From: Massiliimicrobium timonense
GTDB taxonomy: Bacteria; Bacillota_I; Bacilli_A; Erysipelotrichales; Coprobacillaceae
Assembly: GCF_002160865.1 (NCBI RefSeq)
Contig: NZ_NFLJ01000001.1
Location: forward strand, 62,001 to 126,000
Direction of reading: 5' to 3'
DNA: 64,000 bases
The notes beneath the pieces were generated by a model, which did no database searches, had not been told where the DNA came from, and saw only the letters and a program-made list of their open reading frames with translations. Made by a program: the position numbers and the translations under genes. Of this stretch, positions 51,963 to 60,662 are shown piece after piece (position 1 is the stretch's first letter; each line of letters starts with the position of its first letter).

Positions 51963-53790
51963 AGATTTATTAAAGGAAGATAGTATTATTTTAGATACAA
52001 CGGCTACAAATAAAGAAGAAGCTATTCAAGAAATGGTAGCAAAACATTACCAATGTGGTCATATACAAAATCAAGATATTTACTATCAAGCTATATTAGA
52101 AAGAGAAAAGCTTTCATCAACAGGAATAGGACATTTTATCGCAATACCACATGCACAGAGTGAAACCGTCAATTATCCTTCATTGGTTGCAATGGTCAGT
52201 CCAAAAGGAATAGAATACGATTCATTAGATCAAAAGCCAGTGCATTTATTATTTATGATTGCTGTTCCAAAAGAAGCAGGATCAAAACATTTAGAAATAT
52301 TAGCACAACTCTGTCAAATATTAATGGATGAAAAAATAGTTGATCAACTTATCCATAGTTCTCATGAAAAAGAGTTTTTATCTATTCTATGTCATGATTT
52401 AGAAAAGAAAGAAGATCAAAAAGAGGAATCGAAAGAGTTAGATATTGTTGCAGTGACAGCTTGTCCAACAGGAATTGCCCATACTTATATAGCTGAAAAA
52501 GCATTGATTGAAAAAGCAAAAGAAATGAACATATCTATCAAAGTAGAAACAAATGGAGCCAGTGGTATTCAAAATACATTAACAAAAGAAGATATTCAAA
52601 AAGCACGATGTGTCATTGTAGCTGCTGATAAAAAAGTAGAAATGGAAAGATTTCATCATAAACCTTTAATTCAAGTTCCAGTTACTAAAGCTATTTATCA
52701 CACAGAAGAATTACTACAAAAGGCAATGAGTTCAAATATAGAAGTTTATCAATCAAGTGAACAAAAACAGGAAACAAATGAAAAAGGAATTAGAAGAATT
52801 TATCAGCATTTAATGAGTGGTATTTCACAGATTATACCTATTCTTATGATTTCAGGTATTTTTATAAGTTTAATACCTTATATTCAAAATATGGGTATTG
52901 AAAGTGAATACTTAACATTAATTTATTATATTGCAACTTTAGCAATTAATATTGCTATTCCTATTATGAGTGCATTTATAAGTGATAGTATTGCAGGAAA
53001 ACCAGCATTTATTGTATCATTAGTTTCTTCTATATTACTGATAAATATGCAAGGAAATGTTATTGAGGGAATCATTCTAGGATATATTGCAGGATATTTT
53101 GTTTTAAGTTTATCACGTATATTAAGATATTTACCTAAAGATTTTCAAAGCTTATCTCCTAATCTTTTTATACCATTAATAGGAAGTTTTGTGATGGGAG
53201 TGATTATCTATTTGACGTCACCTTATTTTGCTTCTTATATTTCATTGATGACACAAGAATTGAATCCAGTTATGCTGATTCTTATAGGAGCTTTACTAGG
53301 TATTATGATGTCTATAGATTTAGGAGGACCTATTAATAAAACAGCTTATACAATTGGAATTATAGGTATTTTTATTGGTAGATATGATTTAATGTCAGCA
53401 GTGATGCTGACAGGTATGTTACCACCACTAATTATTTGGTTGACAATGCTTATAACACATATTTTTAATGATGAGGAAAGAAAACAAAAATGGTCTTGTC
53501 TTTTTAATGGATTATGCTTTGTCAGTGAAGCTGCAATTCCTTATATGCAAAAAAATAAATATACAATTCATTATCCATGTATTGTTGCATCAGCCATAGC
53601 TGGAGCATTGACCATGTATTTTGGATGTAGTCAGGCATTTCCTCATGGTGGTATATGGACAATTATGTTTATTAATCAGCCATTATATTTTGTATTTAGT
53701 TTAGTCCTTTCAACAGTTATTGGAACACTTTTCATTATTTTTACAAAATATTTATTATCCCATTTTCATAAAACAAGAGTCGAATCTTAA
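51952..53790 (+). CDS. fruA: Fructose PTS transporter EIIABC
   Basis: Phosphotransferase system permease that imports and phosphorylates fructose to fructose 1-phosphate. 612 residues in the order EIIA (1-150; active His in AIPHAQSE near 68), EIIB (165-260; active Cys in VTACPTGIAHTYIA near 172) and EIIC (290-610; nine or so helices with DLGGPINKTAY near 460). Works with FruK encoded just upstream. Confidence 0.93.
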   Translation: MNIKDLLKEDSIILDTTATNKEEAIQEMVAKHYQCGHIQNQDIYYQAILEREKLSSTGIGHFIAIPHAQSETVNYPSLVAMVSPKGIEYDSLDQKPVHLLFMIAVPKEAGSKHLEILAQLCQILMDEKIVDQLIHSSHEKEFLSILCHDLEKKEDQKEESKELDIVAVTACPTGIAHTYIAEKALIEKAKEMNISIKVETNGASGIQNTLTKEDIQKARCVIVAADKKVEMERFHHKPLIQVPVTKAIYHTEELLQKAMSSNIEVYQSSEQKQETNEKGIRRIYQHLMSGISQIIPILMISGIFISLIPYIQNMGIESEYLTLIYYIATLAINIAIPIMSAFISDSIAGKPAFIVSLVSSILLINMQGNVIEGIILGYIAGYFVLSLSRILRYLPKDFQSLSPNLFIPLIGSFVMGVIIYLTSPYFASYISLMTQELNPVMLILIGALLGIMMSIDLGGPINKTAYTIGIIGIFIGRYDLMSAVMLTGMLPPLIIWLTMLITHIFNDEERKQKWSCLFNGLCFVSEAAIPYMQKNKYTIHYPCIVASAIAGALTMYFGCSQAFPHGGIWTIMFINQPLYFVFSLVLSTVIGTLFIIFTKYLLSHFHKTRVES

Positions 53791-53810
53791 AAAGACTCTT
53801 GTTTTCTTTT
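53772..53810 (+). terminator. Fructose operon terminator
   Basis: AACAAGAGTC (53772-53781) and GACTCTTGTT (53794-53803) then TTTTCTTTT. Confidence 0.85.
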
Positions 53811-53853
53811 GATTAATAATAATATAATGAAAATAAGGAGGTAAGACATAAGA

Positions 53854-54443
53854 ATGAGTCAAATGATTATTAAAAACTATGTTAAGAATGATTATGTAAA
53901 ATGTATGTTTGTGTTTGATGAAAATATACAAGAGTTAAAGAATAATTGCTCTCATCTGGTGTTTGATAATGAAAAGATATATCTTCTTAATGATCATCAT
54001 TACCCACAATTTTTCTATCAGCATATAAAATCTATAACCATCTCATTATGTAGTTGATTAATGAGTTACTGTGGAAATCATCAAGAAAAGTTTTCTTTGT
54101 TGAGTGATGAATATTGGAAAGTAGATGAACCAATATTATATTATGGGCATATGGGTGCTAATCTCACTTATTGTCTGGATATGATTATTCATTATCATGA
54201 TAAAATATATGCTTTTGAAAGTTTTTCAATACTTCAAACACAAAGAATTATTAAATTACTCAAAAAGAATCATGTTTGTTTAAATGACCCATCCATATAG
54301 AAAATATAGTGACAACACATCATACAAAATATGAATTACAACATTATTTACAATTTCATTATAATGAATTAGCACAGAAGTATCATTTAGATAATCCAAG
54401 AGGACAAACACTTTATCAAGAAATTGCATTAAGCAATAAATAG
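53854..54443 (+). pseudogene. Broken gene for a hypothetical protein
   Basis: Starts MSQMIIKNYVKNDYVK behind AAGGAGG. The frame is cut by TGA at 54055-54057, and the same frame continues from 54058 to 54300 (MSYCGNHQEKFSLLSDEYW). A frame change near 54300 then gives a sensible tail, YELQHYLQFHYNELAQKYHL to ALSNK, ending at 54443. So one gene of about 195 codons seems to carry a nonsense codon and a frameshift. I do not recognise the protein. Two or three separate small genes is the less likely alternative, since internal fragments lack ribosome sites. Confidence 0.55.
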
Positions 54444-54449
54444 ATAATA

Positions 54450-54484
54450 AAAAAATCTGTATGAAATATTCATACAGATTTTCT
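54450..54484. terminator. Bidirectional terminator
   Basis: AAAATCTGTATGAA (54452-54465) and TTCATACAGATTTT (54469-54482): perfect 14-bp stem with A- and T-runs, between two convergent genes. Confidence 0.85.
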
Positions 54485-55672
54485 TTAATATAATCTTCTA
54501 TAATTATAAACATATCTTTCCCAGTATCCAGAAAGTGGGGCTGTTTTTACACATTGATCTGCATATTGACCAACAGTACCAGATCCTTCACCAGAAGCAT
54601 GAACAAAACTTCCACCACCAATATAGATACCAATATGTGCAACACCACTACCATAGCTAAATGTGATGACATCTCCTGGTTGTAGTTGAGAACGTGAAAT
54701 AGATTGACCACTACCAGCATATCCAGCAGCTGTTGTACGACCTAATTTGACGCCAGCTTGATTATATGCCCAATATACTAAACCAGAACAATCAAAATAG
54801 TTTGGACCATTAGCTCCCCACCAATAGCGACATCCTAGTCTTGTCAAGGCTTTTTGAGCAATAGCATTACCAACAGATGAATCACCGGGAACATATGATC
54901 CACCACCGCCACCACCACTAGGGGCACGAGAAATTAATTCAGAAAGAGCAGCATCTATTTTCTTTTGTGCTGAAGAAACTTCTTTTGATTCTTTTTGATT
55001 ATCTTTAATTTTCTCTTGTTGTGAAGCTTTTAATTCAATATATTTTTCTTGTAATGCTTCTTGAGATTTCTTTTGTGATTTTAAATTTTCTCTTGCAGTT
55101 TCTAAAGATTTTTGTTGTGTATCAAGATTCTTTTTTTGTTGTGTAAGTTCATCAACTAATTCTTTTTCATAAGCAGTGATATCATTAACATTACTTAAAC
55201 GAGAGAAGAAAGTACTAAAGTCATCAGATCCAAATAAGAAATCAACAACCCAATTAGAATTATATGTTGTTTGCATAACATATAAACGTTCTCTCATTTG
55301 TTCTTCTTTTTTAGCTATATCTTTTTTTATTTTTTCAATTGATTTTAACATATAATCAATTTCTTTATTCTTTTGATCGATTTGAGAATTTAATTGATCA
55401 ATTTTTTGAGAAACTTCTTCAAGGTTATCATTCGTTTTAGCTAAATCATCTTTTGTATCTTGAATTTCCTCTTTTAAATCCTGATTTTTTTCCTTTAAAT
55501 ATTTGTTAAACTCTTGACAAGTCTTCTTATTAGAATTGGTAAGATTTGAAGAACAAATTTTAATATATTGATCTTCTTTACCTTCAAAATCAATCGCATG
55601 AACATCTATTGGAAAAAGAGTCATAGCGAATACTGAACAAAAAGTTAAAAGACTTATTGATATTTTCTTCAT
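54485..55672 (-). CDS. Secreted NlpC/P60 peptidoglycan endopeptidase with coiled coil
   Basis: 395-residue CwlO/PcsB-like hydrolase. Signal peptide (residues 1-26, ending VHA), a long coiled coil (about 40-240, rich in Lys, Gln, Glu), a glycine-rich linker (GGGGGG near 255), then the NlpC/P60 domain with the catalytic Cys in DCSGLVYWAYN near 300, His in GVAHIGIYIGGG near 350, and a third polar residue after it. In relatives, FtsEX and the WalKR system control such enzymes. Ribosome site AGAGGTGA. Extended -10 TGTTATAAT at 55702-55694. Confidence 0.92.
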   Translation of the reverse strand: MKKISISLLTFCSVFAMTLFPIDVHAIDFEGKEDQYIKICSSNLTNSNKKTCQEFNKYLKEKNQDLKEEIQDTKDDLAKTNDNLEEVSQKIDQLNSQIDQKNKEIDYMLKSIEKIKKDIAKKEEQMRERLYVMQTTYNSNWVVDFLFGSDDFSTFFSRLSNVNDITAYEKELVDELTQQKKNLDTQQKSLETARENLKSQKKSQEALQEKYIELKASQQEKIKDNQKESKEVSSAQKKIDAALSELISRAPSGGGGGGSYVPGDSSVGNAIAQKALTRLGCRYWWGANGPNYFDCSGLVYWAYNQAGVKLGRTTAAGYAGSGQSISRSQLQPGDVITFSYGSGVAHIGIYIGGGSFVHASGEGSGTVGQYADQCVKTAPLSGYWERYVYNYRRLY

Positions 55673-55855
55673 TCAATCACCTCTGCAAGAAACATTATAA
55701 CACAAAACAATAAGAAAAAAATAACCAAATCATAGAAATTATAAAATGTCATGTTTTATATATTGAGAACATATAATAGAAAGTCATGAAAATCTATGGC
55801 AAATGTGCAGACATTTTTATAAAGGTAACATATTGTATTTTGAGGAGGTGAAGGA

Positions 55856-56878
55856 ATGGCTAAAGAAGGAATTGATGTTTCACAATATCAAGGTGAAATT
55901 AATTGGGAGCTTGTGAAAGATCATATTGATTTTGCAATACTACGTTGTGGTTACGGTCAGGATATACCGGGACAAGATGATCCGACTTTTAAAAGAAATG
56001 CAGATGAATGTACAAGATTAGGTATTCCTTTTGGTGTCTATCTTTATTCATACGCAACAGATGAACGTGCAGCTTTATCTGAAGCAAGACATGTTATGCG
56101 TTTGATTGAAAATTATCAAATGGAATATCCAATTTATTTAGATTTAGAAGACCCACGCATTGGTCAGTTAACAAATGATCAGATTGAAAGAAATGCCAGA
56201 GTCTGGGCAGAAGAACTTGCCAGAAATCAATATTTTCCTGGATTTTATGCTTCATATTACTGGTGGACAACAAAATTAACAGGGGCTACATTTAAAAGAT
56301 ACACAAGATGGGTCGCTCGTTATGCTGAAGAACTAGGAGCAGAAGGATTTGATATGTGGCAATATACAGATCATGGATTTGTAGAAGGAATCAATGCACC
56401 TGTAGATAGAAATTATGCTTTTAGAGATTTTCCATCTGAAATTAAGGATGGGGGATATAATAATTTCCGTATAGAAACAACGCCAGAACCAGAAAGTCCA
56501 GAAGATAAGTATCAGATAGGAGATCATGTCACTTTTGATCATGTTTTTATTTCATCAGAAAGTAGTGTTCCTTTGATTCCATATATGAATCATGGAACAA
56601 TTACAAGAGTTGTCCCTCATGCCAGAAACCCTTATTTAATTGGAAATGGTTTGGGATGGGTCAATAATGAAAGCATTACAGGAACATTGAGATATCTTTC
56701 TCATCCAACATATCGTGGTGACTCTCTTGTTGATGCATTGGATCAAATTGGTGTAGATTCTTCTTTTGCTTCAAGAAAAGAACTTGCTCAAAAGAATGGT
56801 ATTGATAATTATACAGGTAGTGCCAGACAAAATCTGGAATTATTAAGACTGCTTCAAGAAGGACGTTTAAAAAGTTAA
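55856..56878 (+). CDS. Glycoside hydrolase family 25 lysozyme
   Basis: 340-residue muramidase. The GH25 barrel covers residues 1-200: KEGIDVSQYQGEINW at the start, FGVYLYSYATD, the catalytic acids in YLDLEDPR near 97, and DMWQYTDHGFVEGI near 165. A second region (225-285, SH3-like in appearance) and a C-terminal 50-residue helical module (IGVDSSFASRKELAQKNGI, DNYTGSARQN, ending LLQEGRLKS) resemble wall-binding parts of phage lysins. No signal peptide is present, although the ribosome site is very strong (AGGAGGTG). Confidence 0.9.
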   Translation: MAKEGIDVSQYQGEINWELVKDHIDFAILRCGYGQDIPGQDDPTFKRNADECTRLGIPFGVYLYSYATDERAALSEARHVMRLIENYQMEYPIYLDLEDPRIGQLTNDQIERNARVWAEELARNQYFPGFYASYYWWTTKLTGATFKRYTRWVARYAEELGAEGFDMWQYTDHGFVEGINAPVDRNYAFRDFPSEIKDGGYNNFRIETTPEPESPEDKYQIGDHVTFDHVFISSESSVPLIPYMNHGTITRVVPHARNPYLIGNGLGWVNNESITGTLRYLSHPTYRGDSLVDALDQIGVDSSFASRKELAQKNGIDNYTGSARQNLELLRLLQEGRLKS

Positions 56879-56908
56879 GGGCATTGTATAAAGCAATGCC
56901 TTTTCTAT
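56879..56908 (+). terminator. Lysozyme gene terminator
   Basis: GGGCATTG (56879-56886) and CAATGCC (56894-56900) then TTTTCTATT. Confidence 0.75.
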
Positions 56909-56966
56909 TGTATTTATGTTTGTACAATAGTATAATGAATGCGTCTTAAGGGAGAGTGACTATAAA

Positions 56967-57848
56967 ATGGTTTATGCCAAAACGAGAAATGAAAAAGAAT
57001 GGAAAAAACATATAACGGCACTGATTTGTGTATTTATAGCTTCTATTATTATGTCAATCAATATTAAATCATTTGTTAGGGCTGGAGATTTAATTCCGGG
57101 TGGTTTTACAGGTTTATCATTATTGATACAACGATCAGCCAATCTTTTTGCTGGTATTGAATTACCTTATTCAATTATCAATATTTCATTAAATGCTTTA
57201 CCAGCTTTTATTGGATTTAAAATGATAGGTAAAAAATTTACCAGTTATTCAGTCTTGATGATTGTTTTAAATTCCTTTTTAGTTGATTTAATACCAGTCA
57301 CACCGATTACATATGATCCACTATTAGTTTCTGTTTTTGGGGGTATTTTAAATGGTATAGCAATTGTTATTGCATTATATGGAAAGGCTTCAAGTGGGGG
57401 AACAGATTTTATTGCTGTTTATTTATCTAATAAACTTAAGAAGCCTTCATGGAACTTTGTATTTGGAATTAATACGATTATTTTGATTACAGGTGGTTTT
57501 ATTTTTGGATTTGAAGCTGCTATGTATTCTATTATCTTTCAGTTTGTTTCTACTCAAGTGATTGAAAGATTACATCGTCGTGATCATAAAGTCACTTTAT
57601 TGATTATTACAAAAGAAGGAGAAACTATTGGTCAAGAGTTATTAGAATATACTCATCATGGTGTGACAAAATTTGAAGGACAGGGATGTTACTTAAAGGA
57701 AAATAAAACAATGTTATATACTGTTGTTGGTGCTGATGAAGTGAAAGATGTTGTTCATCTTATTAGAGAGCTGGATTCGCATGTTTTCATTAATATTATG
57801 AATTCTGAAGGGGTAACAGGAAACTTTTATCAAGAACCAATTGAATAA
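56967..57848 (+). CDS. YitT family protein (DUF161 with DUF2179)
   Basis: 293-residue integral membrane protein of unknown biochemical role. Five or six helices (residues 15-210) with GDLIPGGFTGLSLLIQR and YGKASSGGTDFIAVYLS, the two conserved glycine-rich segments, followed by a cytoplasmic DUF2179 domain (about 215-290) with EYTHHGVTKFEGQGCY. Preceded by GGGAGAG at distance; own promoter probably TTGTACAATAG-like around 56920. Confidence 0.9.
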   Translation: MVYAKTRNEKEWKKHITALICVFIASIIMSINIKSFVRAGDLIPGGFTGLSLLIQRSANLFAGIELPYSIINISLNALPAFIGFKMIGKKFTSYSVLMIVLNSFLVDLIPVTPITYDPLLVSVFGGILNGIAIVIALYGKASSGGTDFIAVYLSNKLKKPSWNFVFGINTIILITGGFIFGFEAAMYSIIFQFVSTQVIERLHRRDHKVTLLIITKEGETIGQELLEYTHHGVTKFEGQGCYLKENKTMLYTVVGADEVKDVVHLIRELDSHVFINIMNSEGVTGNFYQEPIE

Positions 57849-57870
57849 AAAGGCATATGCCTTTTTATTT
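57847..57870. terminator. Bidirectional terminator
   Basis: AAAAAGGCAT and ATGCCTTTTT form a perfect palindrome between convergent yitT-like and ferritin-like genes. Confidence 0.8.
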
Positions 57871-58368
57871 TGCATTATATTCATTAAGAAAAGATTCAAA
57901 GATTTGAAGATGGAGTTGTTCGTCTTCAATAATGCGATAGAGTATTTTTTGAATTGTTTGATTGTATATACAATGAATTTGTTTTTGATAAATATTAATC
58001 GTTTGTTGTTCTTGAATCATAGCATTCTCTAAAAGAGATTGTAAATGACATGGATAGACATTATAACTTGGACTCCAGTATTCTAGATACCCTTGTTGAC
58101 AATCCCATAAACGAGGATCAGTTCCAAGTTGGTAGGCTAATTGGGCAAAAATGTCTAAATGATGCATTTCTACAATACTTATCTTTTCCATAGCTTCAGA
58201 TAGTTCTGGCCAAGTATCCATTAAAATAATATGGTTGTAGAAATAAAGACTGACAGCATTCATTTCTGAATGTAAACCACCTAAATTTGAAAGCATCATA
58301 GATGCATATTGAGGATTAGGTTGTATATTTTGAATTTTAGGATAGGGTTTATTAATTAAATAGTTCAT
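57865..58368 (-). CDS. Ferritin-like diiron protein
   Basis: 167 residues, four-helix pattern. Two metal-binding pairs are visible: Glu in GLHSEMNAVSLYFYN (near 35) with ExxH in ISIVEMHHLD (near 67), and Glu in NAMIQEQQTIN (near 120) with ExxH in IIEDEQLHLQIF (near 148). This E/ExxH/E/ExxH layout is that of rubrerythrin or ferritin-like proteins; a spore-coat or oxidative-stress role is possible but not shown. ATG at 58368 follows GGAGGTTATTTTT, which lies in a terminator hairpin. Confidence 0.78.
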   Translation of the reverse strand: MNYLINKPYPKIQNIQPNPQYASMMLSNLGGLHSEMNAVSLYFYNHIILMDTWPELSEAMEKISIVEMHHLDIFAQLAYQLGTDPRLWDCQQGYLEYWSPSYNVYPCHLQSLLENAMIQEQQTINIYQKQIHCIYNQTIQKILYRIIEDEQLHLQIFESFLNEYNAK

Positions 58369-58369
58369 A

Positions 58370-58407
58370 AAAATAACCTCCACACTCTAATGTATGAAGG
58401 TTATTTT
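58370..58407 (-). terminator. Terminator hairpin containing the ferritin-like gene's ribosome site
   Basis: On the minus strand AAAATAACCT (58407-58398) pairs with AGGTTATTTT (58379-58370), followed by U. The 3' arm contains AGGT of the GGAGGT ribosome site. It follows the acetyltransferase stop and immediately precedes the next start codon. Confidence 0.65.
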
Positions 58408-58410
58408 CAT

Positions 58411-58914
58411 TTATTCACATATTTTTTCAAAACCGATACGACGAGCACCACTCAATAAAGTAATTTCACCACATACTTCAAAGCTATGTTTTGTTAAAAA
58501 ACGCTGCATAGATAAATTATCTTTATGAGTATCAATACGAATACTTTGAATGTGATGATTTTGACATTCTTTCATTGCATACATCAATAATTGATGAGCT
58601 ATATTTTGACCTTTGTGATTTTCATCTACAACGATTCTATGAATCACAGCGTAAGGTTGATTTGCTGTTTTCCATGCCCCGTCAATGATATGATAAGTTG
58701 GTTCATCTTCAATTGCAAAATACATAGTTCCAATTATTTTTGTATCTTCAATGACATAACTTTTTCCCTGGTTGATATCTTGAATAATATCATCAGCTTG
58801 TGGATAACCATCTTGCCACTGATCTATACCAGCTTTTTTAAAATAAGACTGAGCTTGATGGATAAGTGTCATAATATCTTTAACATCATCAAGCGATGAT
58901 TTTCTTATTTCCAT
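58411..58914 (-). CDS. GNAT acetyltransferase
   Basis: 167 residues. N-terminal IRKSSLDDVKDIMTLI, then VIHRIVVDENHKGQNIAHQLLMYAM (acetyl-CoA motif A near 93-115, with QNIA in place of the more common GxGxG/A end) and RIDTHKDNLSMQRFLTKHSFEVCG near 128. Substrate unknown. Its start overlaps the preceding acetyltransferase gene by 10 bases; both follow an aldo/keto reductase in one operon. Confidence 0.88.
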   Translation of the reverse strand: MEIRKSSLDDVKDIMTLIHQAQSYFKKAGIDQWQDGYPQADDIIQDINQGKSYVIEDTKIIGTMYFAIEDEPTYHIIDGAWKTANQPYAVIHRIVVDENHKGQNIAHQLLMYAMKECQNHHIQSIRIDTHKDNLSMQRFLTKHSFEVCGEITLLSGARRIGFEKICE

Positions 58915-59411
58915 ATTGTTCTCCTTAAACTATAAATAATAATATCATGATATTGAAAATTTTTATAAGCATGTTCATATAAATATCCTTCTTTAACAAA
59001 TTGATTGGCTTCTAGCACATGACAGGATGCCAGATTTTCTACAAAAACTTCAGCATATATTTTATGAATATGATAATTTTCAAAAACATATAAGCAAAAA
59101 AGTTTAACAGCCTGTTTCATAATACCTTTATTGGCATAGGCAGGATTGAGCCAATAGCCTAATTCACAATTATGCACATCAATATCATTGTGCAAAGTTC
59201 CACCAATACATCCTACACATATTCCATCAACAACAATGCCAAAATCTAACCCATGATTTTCTAATGAATGGGTGATAAATGACATCGCATGATCAAGAGT
59301 ATATGGGTAGGGGAAGGAATTTCTTAAATAGTTTCCAATACTTTGTTCATTAGCGTGATAAGCTAATTGACATGGATCAATTTGATCCAATGTTTTTAAC
59401 TCAATAATCAT
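58905..59411 (-). CDS. GNAT acetyltransferase, RimJ/RimL type
   Basis: 168 residues. CELGYWLNPAYANKGIMKQAVKLF (near 85-108) and NLASCHVLEANQFVKEGYLYEHAYKN (near 127-150) match RimJ/RimL-like enzymes; it is clearly related to the acetyltransferase at 30.6 kb. Middle gene of the operon, 8 bases after the reductase. Confidence 0.87.
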   Translation of the reverse strand: MIIELKTLDQIDPCQLAYHANEQSIGNYLRNSFPYPYTLDHAMSFITHSLENHGLDFGIVVDGICVGCIGGTLHNDIDVHNCELGYWLNPAYANKGIMKQAVKLFCLYVFENYHIHKIYAEVFVENLASCHVLEANQFVKEGYLYEHAYKNFQYHDIIIYSLRRTIWK

Positions 59412-59419
59412 GTATTCTC

Positions 59420-60340
59420 CTATGGTAAAGGCTTTTCACTGGCAAGATATAAATCATACCATTGTTGACGTGTTAAATGAACATCACATGCCTGTACCAT
59501 TTCTTGAAGATGAACAGGTGAAGTTGTCCCCATAATGGGTTGCATACAGGCTGGATGACGAAGTAACCATGCTATCGCAATAGCACTTTTTGTTACATGA
59601 TATTCTTTAGCAAGTTCTTCCATAACACTATTTAACTTCTCATAGTTTGGATGATCAATGAAACATCCTTCTGCCCATGAAGCTTGAACAACACTCCAAG
59701 GTTGAATTGTGATGTCATGTAGACGACAATAATCTAAAACACCACCATCTTTATCTTGAGCCCCAGCTTCTTTCATGTTCATATTTAAACCAGAATCAAT
59801 CATTACAGAGTGAACAATAGACAATTGAAGCTGATTAATAATAATAGGGTATTTTGAATACTTTTGTAAAAGTTCAACTTGTAAAGGTGTATGATTAGAA
59901 ACACCAAAATATTTCACTTTTCCACTTTCATATAATTCATCAAAAGCTTCACTAACTTCTTGAGGATCACATAAGGCATCAGGACGATGTAATAATAAAA
60001 TATCTACATAATCTGTCTGTAATCTATCTAAAGAATTTTGAACGCTTTGTAAAATATGTTCTTTAGAAAAATCATAACGTTTTCCAGGAACAATTCCACA
60101 TTTTGTCTGAATAATCATTTTTTGACGATATTCAGGATGTCTTTTTAAAACTTCACCAAAAATAGCTTCTGATTGACCACCACCATAAATATCTGCATGA
60201 TCAAAGAAATTAATACCTGATTCCAACGCTGTTTCAACCAGTTTTTCAACTTCATCAACGCTCTTATCGGCAATACGCATACATCCTAAAGCAAGACGTG
60301 ATGCTTTTAAATTTGTTTTAGGTATTTGAAAATAATTCAT
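59420..60340 (-). CDS. Aldo/keto reductase, YdhF-like
   Basis: 306-residue NAD(P)H-dependent oxidoreductase with a TIM barrel. Catalytic tetrad is visible: Asp and Tyr in NFFDHADIYGGG near 49-54, Lys in IIQTKCGI near 81 and His in LLLHRPD near 117. Coenzyme-binding end region QPIMGTTSPVHLQ near 275. Substrate unknown. Ribosome site AGGAGGT at 8 bases. Confidence 0.92.
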   Translation of the reverse strand: MNYFQIPKTNLKASRLALGCMRIADKSVDEVEKLVETALESGINFFDHADIYGGGQSEAIFGEVLKRHPEYRQKMIIQTKCGIVPGKRYDFSKEHILQSVQNSLDRLQTDYVDILLLHRPDALCDPQEVSEAFDELYESGKVKYFGVSNHTPLQVELLQKYSKYPIIINQLQLSIVHSVMIDSGLNMNMKEAGAQDKDGGVLDYCRLHDITIQPWSVVQASWAEGCFIDHPNYEKLNSVMEELAKEYHVTKSAIAIAWLLRHPACMQPIMGTTSPVHLQEMVQACDVHLTRQQWYDLYLASEKPLP

Positions 60341-60430
60341 AATTTGAACCTCCTGTTGTTATTATATAAAATAATGATTATAATGTAAAAGAGAATGAAA
60401 TGACTTTTTAAATATTTTTAGGGAGGTTAT

Positions 60431-60637
60431 ATGGTTTATCATATTGTTAATATTGTTGTTTATATTATTTCAATAGTTCTAGCAATGATTGGTTTAAGCT
60501 GTTTTCGTTTTGATCAATATATAAGAAAAGGAAAAGAAAGAGAATTCCATATCTTTTTTATAGTCACGTCCATTGCTTTAGGATATTTATTTGCATCTTT
60601 TGTATTATCTTTTGGAAGTTTAAGTTTTCAATTCTAA
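60431..60637 (+). CDS. DUF1146 family membrane protein (YwzB-like)
   Basis: 68 residues, two hydrophobic helices (about 5-25 and 42-62) joined by FRFDQYIRKGKEREFHIFF, which is the DUF1146 pattern. In Bacillus ywzB lies upstream of spoIID-like genes, the same order as here. Ribosome site GGGAGG. Function unknown. Confidence 0.8.
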   Translation: MVYHIVNIVVYIISIVLAMIGLSCFRFDQYIRKGKEREFHIFFIVTSIALGYLFASFVLSFGSLSFQF

Positions 60638-60662
60638 ATCAGAAGTTTGTACATATATAATA

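Noticed and set aside
53854-54300. TGA at 54055 read as selenocysteine or tryptophan
   Set aside because: No stem-loop of selenocysteine type is evident, other genes here use TGA as a stop, and a further frameshift shows the gene is decaying.
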